Part shown: positions 1 to 12,200 of the stretch, piece by piece
How positions within the stretch are numbered: the first letter of the stretch is position 1
Layout of the letters: each line of letters opens with the position of its first letter
DNA from: Paraphysomonas bandaiensis
Taxonomy: Eukaryota; Chrysophyceae
Assembly: GCA_965644295.1 (NCBI GenBank)
Contig: CBFFRP010000297.1
Coordinates: 992,001-1,056,000, forward strand
Direction: 5' to 3'
Length of the DNA stretch: 64,000 nucleotides
Notes under the pieces: model-generated
The model's input: the letters and a program-made list of their open reading frames with translations, nothing else
Told to the model about the DNA's origin: nothing
The model's database searches: none
Made by a program: the position numbers and the translations under genes

Positions 1-374
1 TTAAATAGTACATCGTTCGTATCTAGCATGGTAATAATTTGATTATAATACGTTTCAACCATTGCATTTTGAAACATCTTAGGGAATGTTTTAACATTTT
101 TGTATTTCAACAGTTGTTGCTGATCCTCACTTAAAGCTTGGTAAGACTTTTGTATATAACTTGTGATTATTGTCATTAGTTTTGCTTTGCTCATGCTCAA
201 TGGCAATGCGGTGTAAGTTAAGTTATTATTAATGATGTACAATAAATGTTTACTGATAAAGCAATAATTCCGAAGTCCTTTGACTATAGTGGAAGCTTTG
301 TCGTTGGGGTATTGAGAGGTTGCAAGAAGATCTATATCATCTGAGTTCATTAAATCGGAATTCTTAAAATTCAT
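1..374 (-). CDS. Unidentified protein, 3' end cut by window edge (possible second virus-like element)
   Basis: An open frame of 124 codons starts with ATG at 374 and runs off the left edge without a stop. The product is hydrophilic and helical, with a Lys/Tyr-rich stretch (QLLKYKNVKTFPKMF). I do not recognise the family. Its upstream region on the minus strand holds an AT-only block (GATATATAATATTATAAA) just before the start. That resembles the elements in front of the viral genes at the right end of the window, so it could be a gene of another integrated virus, perhaps the N-terminal part of a replication protein. This is inference from promoter style and position only. Base use is less AT-biased than in the right-hand virus, so an ordinary host gene is equally possible. 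Confidence 0.4.
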   Translation of the reverse strand, partial: MNFKNSDLMNSDDIDLLATSQYPNDKASTIVKGLRNYCFISKHLLYIINNNLTYTALPLSMSKAKLMTIITSYIQKSYQALSEDQQQLLKYKNVKTFPKMFQNAMVETYYNQIITMLDTNDVLF

Positions 375-1690
375 TTCGTTTATAATATTATATATCAAAT
401 TATCTTTAAGTGTTTTTAATTGCTTTTTAAATTAAAATAAATAAAATGAAAAATAATTCTTTAAACCATTTCATATAACAATAGTATTTAAAGAGAAGAT
501 TTGTATAGATAGTGTTGGTGCAGTAGCTAGTATGTTTATAGTATGTGTGCATAGTGTGGCGATGGGATATATACACGCTACTGCTATTGATGGTGATGAA
601 GTAAATGGCATTTTTGGCATGACATAATATTGTTTTTTTCTTTAATCTCGAATTATAATTTTAGTTCTTATAATTTTATTTGAAATGCCAATGCCAAAAT
701 GTCAAATTAATAATAATAATAATAATTTATGGATTTATTTAAGAAAGTATAGAAATATGGAATTATTTAAAATAGATATAGAAATATGGATTAATTAAGA
801 AAGTATAGAAATATGGAATTATTTAAAATGAAGCCATATGCCGAGCGGAGCGGCCATCATCATCACTATTTTTTTTTCCAAGCTCACAATAGTATTGCAC
901 TCAATATTATGATAGTCAAATACGAAAAGATTCTTAACTCTAGGGCGCATAATGCATAATATACGTCCATGTACATAAATATCCCTAAAAATAAGGAAAA
1001 AGCCTATTTCTTATATATAAAAAGGTTAGCAAAATGGGCTCGCTTCCCCCGTTTATCATAGTCTGCTGTACTCCATGCGCTCTCAGAATCTCAGAATTAA
1101 TGCAAGGTCTTATATAGCCTAATTATAAGTGTGACGTATGTCACAACGTTAAATTCATGCAGTACAGTTTCCGGTTGGATAAGTCATAAGTCCATTATTT
1201 CTCATTTTAATAGCGGAGACTTAACTCAACACTCAACCCTAAACAACAGCAGTATAGGCAACAATGTTGTTGCAAGGAAATAATGGTATGTACGGTCGCT
1301 CCATTTCCCTCCTAGCGTCTGAATATACTAGTCGTATTCATTGTAAGCCTATATACTATGTAGATATATAGAACATTGATTGCACTAAAGCGATATGAAT
1401 ACTTAATAGAATAACAGCACAGTCAAGTATGCAGTACATGCATCTACTACTGGCAAGACAGTTTGTGATGACAATAAATACTAAGTTTCGAGCTAGAGAA
1501 CATTATTCAAATGTATCTAGCTACTAAACTGACGTCACTGCATCAACGATTAAACGTCACTATAAGTGATGCAATTCGCTAAAAACATTTGTGATTATAT
1601 CAGCGATAGCAATAGCTAGGTAACGTATTCCCCGTCCTTCCTACTCTTCGAGCAGCCAAGCATCGACCTATCACAACGAGACGTCAGAAC
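375..1690. other. Non-coding stretch with small repeats
   Basis: No convincing gene is present. An AT-rich part (about 740-830) holds two near-identical copies of a unit beginning GAAAGTATAGAAATATGG. Around 605-625 and 683-705 there are imperfect inverted copies of a GGCATTTTTGGCAT-type sequence that could fold. An hAT relic lies at 878-1013 (separate entry). The part next to 1691 is the 3' flank of the S28 peptidase gene. Confidence 0.5.
878..1013 (+). repeat. Relic of hAT transposon 5' region
   Basis: This 136-bp piece aligns by eye with 49839-49975, which lies between the left terminal repeat and the transposase start of the hAT element near 50 kb. Shared blocks include GCTCACAATA, AATATTATGATAGTCA, AATATCC and AAAAAGCCTATTT. 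The copy has many substitutions and no CAGGG terminus nearby, so it is an old fragment rather than a complete miniature element. Confidence 0.6.
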
Positions 1691-3507
1691 CTAAAGCACA
1701 CATAAATCAACATCCCAGACCTGGTTCCATATTGCGACGCGAGCCTCACGGATGAATACATCATCTGTTGGCTGTGTCGTGTGTGTCCAGAAGTGGTGGG
1801 AAGCGGCCTGCACCCAAAGTGTAGGCTCCTCAGCATTAGGAGCGGAGAGGACACCCAGAGCGTGCCATGGGTCGATCTGACCATTCGGGTACATTACACG
1901 CGTGGCCTGGACATGGCTACCGCCGTACATAGCATTCGTGTACTCAATTTGTCGGTTCACTGTGTCCGCGTCGATGTCAAAGGCTGTCAAGCAAATGTCA
2001 TAATCAACCTCCAAGGTGTGTAGTCCTTGTGTGTATGGACATTGGGAGCCTACAGGGCAGGTCTGATAAAAGCCCCACTCAGAGCAAGTTTGGTACAACC
2101 ACGAGCGAGACGGGTTCCTGGAAGACAAGGTCAATTAAGAAATATGAAGTAAATATATAATACTTTGGGTTTGCCATGGCGTCGATCATCATTTGGTACG
2201 ATACAACTTTGCAGGTCCCACCCGACTGCTTAGCAGACATTTGGGCGAGTCTGTTAACAGCGTCTCCAGTGGCTGTCTCGGTTAAATATGTACATACGGA
2301 AGCAATATTGCAGAGTGGTGCAGAACAAGCAGGGTCATTGGATTGAACAGGAAGGTACACAACACCGTCTCCTGCAAACTGCTCTTGGTTCTTAGGATCC
2401 TCCAAAGCACCAGGAGTGCAAACATTAAACATCTCTTCCAGATTTCTTCTACCAGTCTAATATACGTAGGTCAGCTATCATTAAGCAACACACAAAAATA
2501 GTAGATCCAACCTGTGTCTGCAGCATGTCACCAATGGATTTGTGTCCATTTACAATGATATCCAGACATTCCTGGGAGCCACCTACGTCCTTCGCAGCCA
2601 TTGACTGAGCCACAACCTCATTGTACTCCTCCATTTCGACCTGAACCGTTTCGTATTACATATGGTCATTCAGATATGATTAAGTCACACCTGTGCTTCC
2701 ATAGGACTGGAAGAGGAGACAGCAGCATGAATAAGATGGGGATATCTCAAGCGTGCCATTGCGGCCATCATTCCAGGGTAACTCCCACCCCAAGTGACCC
2801 ACTTGTTGTTGCTTGTGAGATCGAACTGATCTGAGATTGACGTGTGGAAATGGGCAATATCACCCAAGGCCTGTTCAGAATTCAGCCACTTCAAGTTCTC
2901 AGTTGAGAGGTCATCTCCAGGAATAGACTCGCCATAATATCTGTGTTCCAGTGCAAGCAACAAAGCACCATGTTTAGGGGCAAGCTCCACCATATCATTA
3001 CAGTGATCGCTGCTAACCAGAACCATCCAGTTGAGCGGTGGGCCCTCCCCGCCCACACAGAGAAAAACAGGAGCATTACTCTCCGGTCCTTTCCAATAAG
3101 TTGTATTCACAAAATACCTAACACAACATTAAGTATATATCTATATATTGGGCGTATATACATGATAGGTATGAAAATATGCATATATATGTATATATAT
3201 TCACGATAAGCTGTACGTACGTACCGTTGTTTAAAGAGAGTGGGATTTGATCGATCAAAATGATCCACACGCTGATCAAGGAAATAATCATGAGAGGAAG
3301 TGATAGGCTTCTCATCAGTCATTTCTTTTCCGTTAAATATAAGGCGTCCCTGGTTCCTATTATATGATATGTTAATATACAGTCATATGATACATACATA
3401 CATATATATATAGAGAGAGAAAGAGAGATAAGTGAGACGTACCATATTGGAAGAGCCAGACATGTTGCCGACATAGCCACGGCGAGAGCGATTGAATACA
3501 TGACCAT
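1691..3507 (-). CDS. Serine carboxypeptidase family S28 (lysosomal Pro-X carboxypeptidase / TSSP-like)
   Basis: Six exons were rebuilt by phase: 3507-3443, 3356-3225, 3117-2691, 2640-2512, 2456-2164 and 2117-1691, giving about 490 residues, the usual S28 length. Exon 1 encodes a hydrophobic signal peptide after MVMYS, so the enzyme should enter the secretory or lysosomal route. S28 hallmarks are present: the LEHRYYGES block, WGGSYPG with the nucleophile Ser near residue 178, NGQIDPW with Asp near 431, and a His pair near 456 in ASHHFW. S28 enzymes remove residues after proline from peptide termini. Introns are 46-107 nt with GT-AG ends, and the exon 2/3 junction restores the family's QRYFVN motif. 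The gene is divergent from the LRR gene at 4089, with a (CATA)n tract between them. The substrate is not predictable. Confidence 0.88.
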
Positions 3508-3656
3508 GATGTATTGATTAAGGGAGGTTGAATTATGAGGATGTAACTAGAGTGATATACCAGCATAACACTGTACACACTGCACGTATCCATACATAAC
3601 ACCACACACCACAATACACCATACGAAAGAATACCATCTAACAGCAACCACAAAAA

Positions 3657-3731
3657 TACATACATACATACATACATACATACATACATACATACATACA
3701 TACATACATACATACATACATACATACATAC
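3657..3731. repeat. (CATA)n microsatellite
   Basis: About 75 bp of uninterrupted TACA/CATA tetranucleotide lies in the 580-bp gap between the divergent starts at 3507 and 4089. Open frames made of Met-Tyr-Val-Cys repeats across it are artefacts of the period-4 repeat. Confidence 0.95.
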
Positions 3732-4088
3732 GTATTCTATTGTTTTGACCGTTGCCTTCAGCTGTTGAAGTACACAGGCTGACACCAGCAGAGTGTATAT
3801 AGGTATATATGTATGTTCTATAGAGAAGAATTTTTGGTATACAGATATACAGTATACTATACAGCAGCACAGCTGTACTCACTATGTACTCACAGACAGC
3901 AGTGTATATATATATGTGTATATATGAGAAGAGCAGAGTCCCATCTGACTGACCACTGAACCAACTAGTCATTCAACCAACCTCATCTATTTCATATACA
4001 AAACCACCATCTATCACCCATCATCAATCTTTCATATCAATCATATGAATGAACTCATATTTATATAACATTATCGATATATATATCG

Positions 4089-7000
4089 ATGTTTTCATTC
4101 TTACAAGATAGTTGGGTTACTACTATAGAGAATACATCTGATGAAGATGAGATTCAATCTCAATCCAGTCTTCCATCCAATCAAATTGAAGATAATAATG
4201 ATGATAGGAATAATCTTCATTCGACAATATCTTTAGAGGACACTGACTTCATCTCTACTAAAGAATCCAGTCATGATAAGAATGATCTTCATTCAACAAT
4301 ATCTTCAAAGGACACTAACTTTATCTCTTCTAATGAATCTAGTCGTATACGTGAATTAGAGGAACAAAACTCTGTAATGGTGAAACAATTAGAGTCATTA
4401 CAAGGAATCATATCATCCAAGACATCCCTCTATCTGGATTATAAATCGAAATATGAGGTATTTGATATGATCTTTTTTATCAAGTAATATAAAATATTTT
4501 ATAGGCTAGTGAAGAAGAGCGTATGAAATCAACACAACAATCAACTGATACTTTAATAGTTATGCAAAATGAAATTGCTAAATTAGAAGCGGAAGTTATA
4601 AGATTACAACAATGTAATGAGGTTTCTTCTAGTGTATCTGATGTAGAATTGTTTAAAGCAAATCTTCAGGCTGAGAAAGATAAGGTATCTTGCTATCTAA
4701 CTGTGTTATATTGATTACATCGTGAGCTCTGGTTGTATATAGGAATGTCGTGAATTGCAACGTCGTTTATCGATTACGGAACGCGATCTTGCTCAATCCA
4801 GAGAACGTGTGGCTACATTAGAAGCTGAGCTTGAACACCTTCGTTGTAATCGATCTGACACTTCTAATCAAGACAATGGTAATGATGATGATGAGTTAAG
4901 CCGGTTTAGTGTGTCGGATTTGCCTTTGCCATTGGAAACGGGACGTAGACGAAAGAGAAAGCAGCCACCCAATTTGCTTGAAACTCGCATCCTGGAAGCT
5001 CGCCATATGCAATGGGCATCTTCCGTGCATCTTAGGTACGGTGTACACTCTACATTTTATGACTTATTTCCTTTGTAGAGAGTCTGCGGTGATGTTTAAG
5101 CAAAGCGAGAGAGTCTCAAATGTAATCGAGCAGATGGCGCTTCATCATAGAGAAGTCGGGAATGATCGCCACCTAAGAGGCAGAGATACTTCCGCTACGG
5201 AGTACAGCCATTCCAGCATTGCCCCACTCAAGAAGGCATTTAATGAACTGGAAAAATCTTTTGAGTCTTCTCGCAGTCTTGCTGTAATGCTAGATGCTCG
5301 ATTGGAGGCTGCGAGGCACACTATGTATGCAGATGTTCTTAGTGCTGTTGAGCCGGAAGTAGACGCCATAGATGAAATATATTCTTCTCTGGATCACACA
5401 ACGCTGCAAAGCATAAATAACGCTGTGACTTCAATCAATAAGTCCATTCGCTATAGACCAGGTGAGAGCAAGCTGCGTCAGGAACAGTCTGCAGAATCTC
5501 TGGGAGGAACCCACTCAGCTGAATACCTTTATAGCCTCAGAAGTGAGTGTGTAACTCTTCTACCGATAGTGAAGCAATTTGCAGAAACAGCTGTGATGAA
5601 GTGTCCCGGTTTGTCTGTTGCGATCGAGCCGGAGGTGAAGAGCCTAGAAGACATTATGGACGATTGTTTTCTTCAACATAAAGGGGACTATTCTCTTGTA
5701 TGTGATATGGTGTCCTGTACAATGGTTGCTGAGACCCTGGATGTTGTGAGAGAGTTTCTAGGGATCATTGGGTCCAATGATGGCGAGAGAAAACGCGTAC
5801 AACTACCTGGTAATACGGCCGCATTTATTGTATTAATGCATTGAATTGGGGTTTCATCGTAGGTTCCATGTCCTTCTCGACTCCTTCCGCTGCAAGGTTT
5901 CCCCGCTACGCTCTACTTGCGATTAAAAATAAGTTCAATTCCACATACGATGCTGTTGGTTTCTCCGCGGGGTACCGCGATATGTGTGTGTACTTAAGGT
6001 TTGTGGAGTCGCCCCATCCCCTTCACGTTATCGAACTCCGGCTAGACCTGCAGGCTTATGTCGACGTCGCTGGACTGAAGGTGAGACTGCTCCCATGACT
6101 TTTTCATAGTATTCTCATTTGAATGGCAGGGTGGTTGGGTGGTACATTTTTTCAAAGTGGCGCGCCCGTTAAAAATATTTGATGATCCGCTTCGAACCCA
6201 CATTGGCCCTGTGGATAAAGAGAGTGCAATGAACATAAAAGAAGGAATTACACATTCTGTATGCATGGACCACTTTTCCTTCTCCTTATCTGGAGGTGAC
6301 TATCTTATATCTGCGCTTTCTCAGAGCCCGTACTGTGCAGTCCGCGAAATATCTTTGCACGGTTCTGGGCTGTCGGATAATGACCTGTCTGTACTACTTG
6401 CTGTTCTGAGTATTCATAAGCGATTGAAAGTATTCAGAGCATCTGGAGAGAGGGATGATATTAGAGGACTAATACAGACATTTCCTTGGGATGTACTGGA
6501 AAGAGAGGCTGGTAGGGTCAATCGACCGTCGTCTTTAGGTGGAGATTCATCCGTAGGTTTTGCTGCACTGCAGAAGTTAGACTTATCGTATAACAGTATA
6601 CGAGGATCGATATACACATTTATATCCTCAATTCTTCCGAATTTGAGAATGCTAAATTTTGATGATAATAGTTTGACGGGACATATTCCACCAGATATTG
6701 GCAATATATCTAATCTTCAGTATATAATATTGTCTCGTAACGAATTGACGGGGCCTATCCCGACATCAATAGGTAACCTTCGTCATTTAAAAGACTTTCA
6801 GGTTTGGCAGAATAAACTTACAGGTACTGAATGAGTTCTTTGATATAGCTTGATTGCCGGCTAATTTCGTATTTTACAGGACCAATACCTGCAAGCTTAG
6901 GAAACCTCCATAATCTACTACGAATGAATGTTGACAGCTGTATGCTCAGTGGAACCATCCCCGAACAATTGGGGTGCTTGACATCGCTGCGAGAGCTATA

Positions 7001-7803
7001 TTGCTTTGATAATAGACTCAGCGGTCCTCTGCCATCATCTTTGTCCGGAATGATAAATCTCCAGTACCTTGGCTTGAATGGAAATCAATTTACGGGACCC
7101 ATACCGACTGAACTGGGGTAAGACGAATTTTATTTCAAAATTGTTATTCATGCTGTGTAGGCGTATGAGAAAATTGAGGACTTTATTTCTTCACGAAAAT
7201 TCTTTGAGTGGCACCATACCTCCTGAATTGGGGCGACTAGTGGACTTGAAGAAGCTATCATTCAGAGGGAACAGACTGAGTGGGCGCATACCACCAGAGC
7301 TGTGTGCGCTTACAGGGTTGCAGGCCCTAGCATTGTCAGAGAATCAACTTACGGGCGAGATTCCACAAGAAATTACTCGGCTGGAGTACTTGGAAGCTCT
7401 AACTTTAGCTAACAACCGCCTTACCGGATCCCTGCCTCGTGGCTTGAGTAGAATGAGTTGTTTGAAATCGTTGGATATAACGAAGAACCAAATTTCTGGT
7501 GCATTTCCAGTTGAGGTTTGTACGCTCAGTCATTTGCGTGATTTACTGCTTGCGGATAATTTCTTAGAGGGGCCCATACCTCATGAAATAGGAAAGCTTT
7601 CGGAATTGTGTAACCTTGAGCTTTCAGGAAACAGATTTCGAGGGGCGATTCCCACTATTGAGATTACTAGGATACGGTCACTTCAATCGATTAATTTGAG
7701 TAGAAATTACTTGATTCATGCAGATGCAGCTCAGAAATATTTGGAGGAACGATTACGACATTGCTTCATAAATGTTGACTCAGGCCAACGCCCCAAAATT
7801 TGA
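4089..7803 (+). CDS. Coiled-coil protein with C-terminal plant-type leucine-rich repeats
   Basis: Eight exons join in phase: 4089-4457, 4505-4684, 4743-5035, 5079-5809, 5863-6080, 6130-6823, 6880-7117 and 7161-7803, giving 1121 residues. The N-terminal 120 residues are Ser/Asp/Glu-rich and probably disordered. Exons 2-3 are heptad-like coiled coil. The middle is a helical region of no recognised family, with a basic RRRKRK patch near residue 250. From about residue 720 to the end there are LRRs of the 24-residue plant type (LxxLxxLxLxxNxLxGxIPxxLG), with the signature IPPELG repeated. No signal peptide, transmembrane segment or kinase domain is visible, so unlike plant LRR receptors it looks cytosolic and is presumably a binding scaffold. 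The exon 6/7 and 7/8 junctions both restore repeat motifs (LTGPIP, ELGRMR), which supports the model. Stop is TGA at 7801. Function unknown. Confidence 0.82.
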
Positions 7804-9253
7804 CTTGTAGTCCAAGCGTGATTAATTTGGATGTGTCGTATTTTCTTTCCTACTCGGCGTTGTGTATTAAACATTATATTCATAGTGTATATACATATAT
7901 TGTACTGTTTTCAGTACCAATTTTCATCTTAATAAGTGTTATTTTCAAAGTGTGAGTGAACCCTAATTGTGAATATACAACGCTAGTATTTCGTCAATTG
8001 CTTTGGAGCCCCAGTTGATAGTTTAGCTAGTAACTATATAGAAAGTCTGTAGAACAATTAGAGCACAAATTATGAGAATATTTTTTTCTTTCTGAAGGAG
8101 TATAAAATTGGCGAAACATATTCGATTAGGGTTAGTAAAGGACATTGATTGAATAAAGAATTGATCTTTATAATAGTATAGCAATGCTGTTATTATTAGA
8201 GTGTAAGTAATGAACACGATAGAGTGAAAATTATGAATAACAATATAGAATATAACTATCATGCACAACGGAATATAGTTAGAAGTGTAACTACTGATAA
8301 TGACGACGTCATGATGATGATGATGATGTATCTTCGACAGATACTCTCTCTAATTATTCAGTTCATGATATATTTCATTGAATATTATAACTGACAGATA
8401 CAATCTTGTATTAAGCTGAATCCTAAAAGATTGCTAATATTTCCAGCTTTTTAGACTACGAGCGCAGTGATATGAGGAATTCAGTGATGTACAAAACATT
8501 ATGTTCTCTTCATATTCAATTGTTAAGAACTCTTTTAGTTCTTAGTTCTGACTCTTAAACGCCTATTGCTAATAATCAGATACTCACTACTGTGCAACAA
8601 AGCAAGAAGGTTTACATGTAGAGGACAAATTTTATATTATAAGTAATGTCTAATTAAAACATGAATGATTTTTTCCAGTGCTGGTGAAAGAAAGTATACA
8701 GAAACACTTCATGTCTTTTAATTCCTTGTGGGCTCTTCGAAATATTATTAGATTTGTGAATGCATAGAAACACATGATATACCTTCTCAAAAGGGAATTT
8801 AACAGTATTTTTTTTCTGGTAACTGTTTTTATGATAGTAATTTGATTGCCTCCATCGACTATTATATTACAATCTCCTCCAATCTATATTAAGATTTGTT
8901 TGGACATTAATTACAAGTCACATGATAGTAATTTGATTGCCTCCATCGACTATTATTACAATCTCCTCCAATCTAGATTCAGAGTTGTTTGGTCATTAAT
9001 TACAAGTCACATTATATACTGGACACCCCATGATAACATAATGTAGTCAACGTTTTAAATAGCTACACATGAAATATTAATGATTACACATCATTAAAAT
9101 TGTAACGAAAACAAAGTTAAACAGTGAGCATCAAGTTCACAAACAAATAATATACAATACTTAAACGACAGATACAGATTGCTGTAGCTGCAGCATCTGC
9201 AAAAAGATGCTAGTTGACTTTGAACGGTGGGTTAAGTGAGTGCGCGTTTTTGC
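7804..9253. other. Intergenic, AT-rich, convergent 3' ends
   Basis: This stretch lies between the convergent LRR and LRR/EF-hand genes. No coding region is supported. A 91-bp unit beginning ATGATAGTAATTTGATTGCC is tandemly duplicated at 8831-8921 and 8922-9010 with a few differences. Nothing else stands out. Confidence 0.6.
8831..9010. repeat. Tandem duplication of a ~91-bp unit
   Basis: Two adjacent copies share TTGATTGCCTCCATCGACTA, CAATCTCCTCCAATCTA and TTAATTACAAGTCAC. They differ by one small indel and a few substitutions. It is non-coding and of no recognised family. Confidence 0.85.
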
Positions 9254-12200
9254 TTAATTCTTTTTTATTTTCGAATCTGGGCGCGATTTCTTTTTAGTAG
9301 ACGTCGTTTTCAATTTACCTCGACCAGCTGGTTTGCTTTTCTTCTTTTTCTCCGGTATAGATATTTCATCCTCTCCCTTACTTTGACTAATCGACCTGGA
9401 CACAGCCTGGTAATGATCTCCAAATATGTCACAAAATTTTTCTCCCCTAAAAAGTCTTGCAGAACTTGAGTTGCAATGGGCAATATAATGCCTCCATATC
9501 GCTGCGAAAGCGATTACTAAACGCATGGGCAGTATAAAATCAAGCAACGCACCGAAGGTTGGTCTCTCCTCTTTAGCATACTGCACTCCCTCTATCGCAT
9601 CGTGAATTTTCGTTCCATCATCAAGAATGTTATTCTCATCCACTAATAAATCTTGCTCCTCGATACGAACCTGATTTATCCATATTACTCGTATATACAG
9701 ATATAAATTATACTTACCATGCATAGGAAAGCCTTCCGTAGAAGCTCATCGGGCTTGCATCCTCTCTTGTTGCACCCTTCTCCCGAGTAGTAATTTAAAT
9801 AAAGACACCCCTGAATAATATGATACATTAATTAAATATACCCCTTTAAGCGGATTAAACCTTGCATGGCATTCCCTCTTCAGTCATCCAGTTTTGAGTG
9901 AGTTCCCATCCTGGAATAGGCGGTGTATGATACTCCCATCGGAATGTTTCATCCAACCAGTTCTCGCCGGGTTCATACACTGACATAGCTGCATACATTT
10001 TGGCCACAATTCTTTCATCGCGTCTTGATAAGTCCAAACATATCGATCCCTCAGGTTTCATAGGGTTGAATAAATTAAGAATTCCAATGCGACAGATAAC
10101 GCATGCCACTTCAAAGGGTGCCAAGAACCTCAAAACTAAATCAATATTATGGACATCTACAACTCGACTAAACAGTAAACAAAATAGTTCTACGCGGTAT
10201 GAGCCAAAATGACGGGTTTTGTGAGTACGACCTATGGTAAACCACTTTATCAGTAGCGCCAAATGCCGTGCCCGAATGTATACTCTGGAGACAATATCCA
10301 CGATGGCACTTACAATCTTACTACATTTAGCGTTGTGAGTAATTTTCTGATTCTTTTTGATTTTAATGAGTTGTTCACTACATTTGTAGAGAAACTTTTT
10401 AGAGTTCGTCATTTTGAACACCGGTTTGGTGATCCTCTTGTCTCTACCTGTCCGTTCATCAATAGCATATGATTCTGCTCGCTTTAGTTTGGACTTTTTG
10501 TCATCTTCGTATTCATCATCACTACCAATGTTACCGTGCACAGTCGATACCGCATCGCGCCTCAAATTCTGCATACTTGACGTGCGCTCCGTCGGCAATG
10601 ACTGTGTCCGAGGGATATCATGCAGTTTCTTCCTTGACAATTCTAACTTCAGCCGCTGTCCTCTCGTCAAAGTAGTCATTTCGATTAATTCGTCACGAAT
10701 ATTTTGCTGTTTCCTAACTATGTCGTCGTCCTCTACTTTGAAAACACAATGACTTAGGGACTCTGTGCTATCTTCGTCAGAATCTACTTCGGTCTGAGCA
10801 AGGGCTACTTCACTCTCAGCCAATTTATCGAGAAATTCGGCTTCTACCACCTCATCTTCAAGCACAAGTGCGGTATGGAATTCGTCACTTCGAAGCGGAA
10901 GTCTCGTATAAAACTTGTGCATACACAGTTGAATATCTTCTGCTCGTTGTTTATCATTAATGGGAACAAACTGACCATTTCCCCGCAAATCGGACCTCGA
11001 TATATCCTTCATATCACTCAGCTCTGACACCAGTTTTTCACGCTCACAGCGATTCACGAGGCCCAAATTAAGTACAATATTCGCACAACGTGAGTCACTA
11101 ATAACAGAGCTCTCTCGAGATGGTTTTTCTTCGCCACTGAAATCAAATGATAGTAATCCAGCCATTGGCATGGGGTTAAATAGATCCACAGTAATGCGAC
11201 ATGCTTTGCCATTAATTCTCTCGTTTCGAAATGCAGACCAATCTCCAATCTGACTAACGTCTCCAGAACCACCAGTGTCGACCACAACCTTGCTCATGCA
11301 CACTTCTCTGTAGTGCTCATTCTGTGCTAGCAGCTTTGACAAACATATTCTGTCATTTGCGACGGAGAGATCCAAATCATAATACCCATTAAAAATACCG
11401 ATGATTGGGTTGAGGGCACTGCCCAAGGATATTTCCAATCTCTTGAGTGCAACTTTATCAAAGTTAATTGCTTGCATTATAAAGCTCCGTGCTTCTGCAG
11501 GTTCAAACATTCTTGGCAAAATCTTCGCTGCAACTACAGCAATGTCATTCTGATCTCTCATCATGACATCAAATATGCGAAGAGCTTCTCTGAGACGTAG
11601 CATCGCATTCTGGATACAATAGTGTACAACAGTAGACACATTATCCACACCTTGGTTTATTACATCCATCATATTCGCATGGTCCACTGCAGACACAACT
11701 TTGTTTCCTGAATACTCAAGTAAATATATCAACGCCACAACATCTTCACACAAACCTTTCTTACTGTAGCTGTCCCCCACGTTAATATATAGTATTCCTC
11801 GGGTAGGTGGAACATATTTGGTTGCTTTATCCTTAGCGAGCACCATAACTGGAAACTCAAGAATGTCTTTTATACGCTCTGTTGCTTCACTTCTTTGTGC
11901 CTTTAAAAAGTCAAGAAACTCGTCCATCTGATATACATGCATTGACAAGCATTTATGAGTAATCATACAGATACTACCTCCAAGGTTCCCGAGCCGTCAA
12001 TGTCAAACATATCGACTGCCTGTTCGAACTCGACCATATCCATACGAAGCCCTACATCACAGAGTAGAGCATAAAGTTCCTCTCTGTCGAGCGACCCCGA
12101 GCCGTCCGCATCGTACTTTTTGAAGAGACTTCTCGCGAGTTCCAAGTTATTAGCGGCGCTTTCAATCTGCCTTAGACTGGACAGAACTTCCTGCTGAATT

